From contig CAYMUN010000003.1 in the NCBI GenBank assembly GCA_964393835.1, forward strand, positions 1 through 64,000: 64,000 nt of DNA. The letters are read 5' to 3'. Position numbers and translations under genes: made by a program. Under the pieces are notes generated by a model, which was not told where the DNA came from, did no database searches, and worked only from the letters and a program-made list of their open reading frames with translations. Positions 61,776 through 64,000 of this stretch are shown one piece after another. Position 1 is the first letter of the stretch. The number at the start of each line of letters is the position of its first letter. The DNA comes from CAYMUN01 sp964393835 (GTDB lineage Bacteria > Patescibacteriota > Saccharimonadia > Saccharimonadales > UBA4665).

Positions 61776-63128
61776 TTACAGTTTGGCAGTCGGCGCTTTG
61801 TTATGCGTCGGCCGCTTCCATGGTAATGTCACGAAAAAAACCGTGCCCTTATCTTCGATAGACTCAAACCAGATTTTGCCCCCCAGTTGGTCGACCATGG
61901 CTTTGCCAACATACAGGCCCAAGCCACTACCGTCACTCACCTGTTTGCGAGCGTTATCGGCCCGAAATAGCTTGGTGAATATCTTGCCTTGCTGGGCGCT
62001 CGGTATACCGTAGCCAGTGTCCTGTACTGCCAGATGTAAGTGGGTGCCCTGGTGCTTGGCCGTGATAGTGATGGAGTGGTCATTGGGACTGTATTTTACG
62101 GCATTGGCTAGTAAGTTCTGTAGGATTACTTGGATATGCCGCGGATCGGTGAATACCGCGTCCAAACCCGGCCCGATGTGTTTATGAATTTTGATATGCT
62201 TGAGCTGAATCTGGGAATCCAGCTCATTGAGCACTTCATTGATTGTTCGCGTGAGGTCAAACGGCTCGAGGTTTAAAGAAATCGTCCCCAGATCGATTTG
62301 GGAAACATTCAGCAGGTCATTAACTAGGGCGATCATCCGTTCATTAGAAGCGTGAATGCGCTGCAAATAGGTTTTTTGGGTTGCCCGACTCATTTTACGT
62401 ACCGGTTTAGCCAGCTGCTCCGACAGCCATTTAATAGCGGTTAAGGGCGTACGCAGTTGATGTGAAGCGATTGAGATAATCTCGCTTTTAGTGCGATCGA
62501 GCTGCATCTCGGTACTAATATCCTGAAAGGTACTGACCCCGGCCACGATACGGTCATTTAACTTTACTGGCGAGGCAGTAATTGATACCGGCATCGAGGT
62601 GCCGTCGTATCGGACGTATTGCAAACCGTCGCTCATGGTACGAATTTGTTGCTGCCCGCTGGTCAGGGCTAACTTGATCGGTCGGGCTTCCAATGGCACA
62701 ATCTGATTGTTACGATTTTTGGTAACGACCACATCGTAGTAATTTCGGCCGGTTACGATCTCTCTGTCTACCAGTAACATGTCGGCCGCCGCTTGGTTTA
62801 TTAGCGTGATCTTGGCAGTTTTGTCGACCACGACCAGGCCTTCGCCGATGCTGCTGAGGATGGCCTGGTAGACGGCTTTGTCGTGTTGCAACTCGGCATT
62901 TACACCGTATAATCGGCTCAGGATTGATTTTGACTCCCGCTCTTTTTCCCGAATGGCCTCCAATATAACTTGTACGCCAACAAAAAACAGGCTGAGCTCA
63001 GTATCATTTTTGGGAATCTCGACGTCTTTAGAAAAATCACCCACCGTGGCGTTAGCGAAAATCGGCGCCAATTTTTTTAGATGTTGCTTAAGCTCACGCT
63101 GGTAGGTTTCAAGGTCGCTGTTGTCCAT
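61776..63128 (-). CDS. Soluble PAS histidine kinase
   Basis: 450 residues from the ATG at 63128, 5 nt after the upstream stop; a TTG at 63149 would overlap that gene. A helical lead with coiled-coil character (about 1-90) precedes a PAS domain (about 90-205) and IISIASHQLRTPLTAIKWL (phospho-His in SHQLRTP). The ATPase part has LLANAVKYSPND, DTGYGIP and GSGLGLYVGKAM. No membrane helix is seen. Third gene after the response regulator and STAS-like protein. Confidence 0.92.
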   Translation of the reverse strand: MDNSDLETYQRELKQHLKKLAPIFANATVGDFSKDVEIPKNDTELSLFFVGVQVILEAIREKERESKSILSRLYGVNAELQHDKAVYQAILSSIGEGLVVVDKTAKITLINQAAADMLLVDREIVTGRNYYDVVVTKNRNNQIVPLEARPIKLALTSGQQQIRTMSDGLQYVRYDGTSMPVSITASPVKLNDRIVAGVSTFQDISTEMQLDRTKSEIISIASHQLRTPLTAIKWLSEQLAKPVRKMSRATQKTYLQRIHASNERMIALVNDLLNVSQIDLGTISLNLEPFDLTRTINEVLNELDSQIQLKHIKIHKHIGPGLDAVFTDPRHIQVILQNLLANAVKYSPNDHSITITAKHQGTHLHLAVQDTGYGIPSAQQGKIFTKLFRADNARKQVSDGSGLGLYVGKAMVDQLGGKIWFESIEDKGTVFFVTLPWKRPTHNKAPTAKL

Positions 63129-63133
63129 AGTCG

Positions 63134-63502
63134 TTATCGCTGCAACCAAGCTAGCGCTTCACTCTCAATCTTGAAATGCTTAACATTTTTTTGCTTTCGA
63201 GCTGCCAAAATTACCAAATTAGTTACTTGCCGCAAATAATGATTGCCCCCGTACAGGGCGATCTTATGATACGGTAAAGCTTTGAGGGCCCGGGCACCGG
63301 CCTGGCGGGCCGATAAGCTCTGCCTGCCGATACCGTCGATATTAACCAGGAAATTAAGCGGAACGTTTGTGTCTTTGGCCTGCAAACGGGCAATCACGGC
63401 CGCCGTTTCAGTTATCATGTCCTTGATAGTCGTTCCATTTTGATCACCATTGTAGACGTGATGAATAATGCCGTTAGGATCGAGAAAGACTTGATTGGGC
63501 AT
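63134..63502 (-). CDS. STAS-like (SpoIIAA-type) small protein
   Basis: 122 residues from the ATG at 63502; a GTG at 63511 is possible. Alternating strands and helices (LNFLVNIDGIG, HKIALYGGNHYLRQVTNLVIL) and the C-terminal HFKIESEALAWL resemble STAS/SpoIIAA-like proteins that bind partner proteins or lipids. The position between a receiver and a kinase suggests a modulator of that pair. The family call is tentative. Confidence 0.6.
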   Translation of the reverse strand: MPNQVFLDPNGIIHHVYNGDQNGTTIKDMITETAAVIARLQAKDTNVPLNFLVNIDGIGRQSLSARQAGARALKALPYHKIALYGGNHYLRQVTNLVILAARKQKNVKHFKIESEALAWLQR

Positions 63503-63519
63503 TACTAACACTGCCCCGA

Positions 63520-63921
63520 CTAGGGATTAGTAGAAGCGCCGGCTTCTTTAAGCTGATTGCGAACGCTCTCTACCAGGTCGGCAATAGCCCAGTCGGATTT
63601 GACCAAAAAGTCATGGGCGCCATTGGCCAGGGCTTCGTGCACTTCTTTAGAATCGCTGAGGTTAGTCATGACAATGACGCGGATGTTTTTGCCGTTTTCG
63701 TAAGTACGTAGTTTTTTGAGCATGCTTAAGCCATCCAATTGCGGCATAACGATATCAAGCAAGATGACGTCTGGTTGCTTTTCCAGGGCGGTCAAGAGGG
63801 CCTGGGCACCGTCCTTAGCAATCAGCACGTCGAAGTTTTCATTATCAAAGCGCTCGCTCAGCACCTCTACCAGAGGTTCGTCGTCCTCTACAATTAAAAT
63901 CTTAGGCCGTTTATCACCCAT
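63520..63921 (-). CDS. Stand-alone receiver-domain response regulator
   Basis: 133 residues, a single receiver domain: acidic pair VEDDEP, phosphoacceptor Asp in LLDIVMP, Thr in VIVMTNLSD and Lys in DFLVKSD. There is no output domain. It is the first gene of the regulator / STAS-like / kinase set. Bases 63922-64000 upstream hold no further gene that I can see. Confidence 0.92.
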   Translation of the reverse strand: MGDKRPKILIVEDDEPLVEVLSERFDNENFDVLIAKDGAQALLTALEKQPDVILLDIVMPQLDGLSMLKKLRTYENGKNIRVIVMTNLSDSKEVHEALANGAHDFLVKSDWAIADLVESVRNQLKEAGASTNP

Positions 63922-64000
63922 GAGGACTCCTTTGCGGGTAGATTAATTAGCTAACTACAAGAATTTTAGCATAAAAACTATAACTGCTCGAAACCTTCCG

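Noticed and set aside
8006..64000. Recoded UGA codons as in some CPR lineages
   Set aside because: UGA ends several clearly full-length genes (for example carA, xth, zwf) and all conserved proteins read through normally with the standard code.

Overview
The window reads as a gene-dense, standard-code bacterial chromosome fragment (TGA is a normal stop throughout) with moderately high GC. Several features suggest a Candidate Phyla Radiation (Patescibacteria) genome, most likely Saccharibacteria (TM7): a short PurA with a QRGDEGKG P-loop, a membrane-tethered Clp-type double-AAA ATPase next to a small membrane protein, a PEGA-domain protein, response regulators without DNA-binding domains, a MarP-type CvpA-protease fusion and many short hypotheticals. 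This placement is my inference from protein style; no rRNA or ribosomal-protein gene is present to prove it. There are no insertion sequences, prophage genes or CRISPR arrays.

Layout. 1-360: gene-poor lead-in with strong RNA hairpins. 361-5966: small hypothetical, pth, der, an RsuA/RluB pseudouridine synthase, a response regulator with a long Pro/Ala tail and a soluble PAS histidine kinase. 6151-7857: tRNA-Glu, two small proteins and a secreted repeat protein. 8006-10225: a UmuC / UmuD-like / 90-aa protein operon whose UmuD-like member has lost its catalytic dyad, headed by a possible structured RNA. 10255-18440: second response regulator and kinase, DUF3048 protein, gltX, PEGA protein, sortase. 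18529-22173: tRNA-Leu and a tightly coupled operon (coiled-coil protein, exonuclease III, a 22-codon micro-ORF, HAD phosphatase, ribokinase-fold protein, TauE transporter). 22271-28071: pyrH, membrane Clp ATPase with partner, tRNA-Ser, MacB-like ABC exporter. 28111-32701: NRAMP-like transporter, VKOR, MarP protease, glucose-6-phosphate dehydrogenase.

32742-60775 is the main interest. It is a nearly uninterrupted nucleotide-biosynthesis island: purA, prs, pyrB, carB, carA, pyrC, (arginase), pyrD, pyrF, pyrE, purL, purM, purF, purN, purD, (helical hypothetical and Xre-like regulator), purE, purK, purC, purB, purH. Together with pyrH at 22.3 kb this encodes every step from ribose-5-phosphate to IMP and adenylosuccinate, and from bicarbonate, glutamine and aspartate to UDP. 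The upstream zwf could feed NADPH and pentose phosphate. Most CPR bacteria are thought to lack these pathways and scavenge nucleotides, so if the placement is right this is a metabolically unusual lineage. Several enzymes (PurH, PyrE, PurA) carry substitutions at usually invariant motifs. The window ends with a secreted Cys-containing protein and a third soluble kinase / STAS-like / response-regulator set.

Expression looks streamlined. Genes overlap by ATGA, GTGA or TAATG junctions, convergent genes often abut with no terminator, and at least eight genes have a TATAAT-like hexamer ending only 6-8 nt before the start codon, as expected for leaderless mRNAs.
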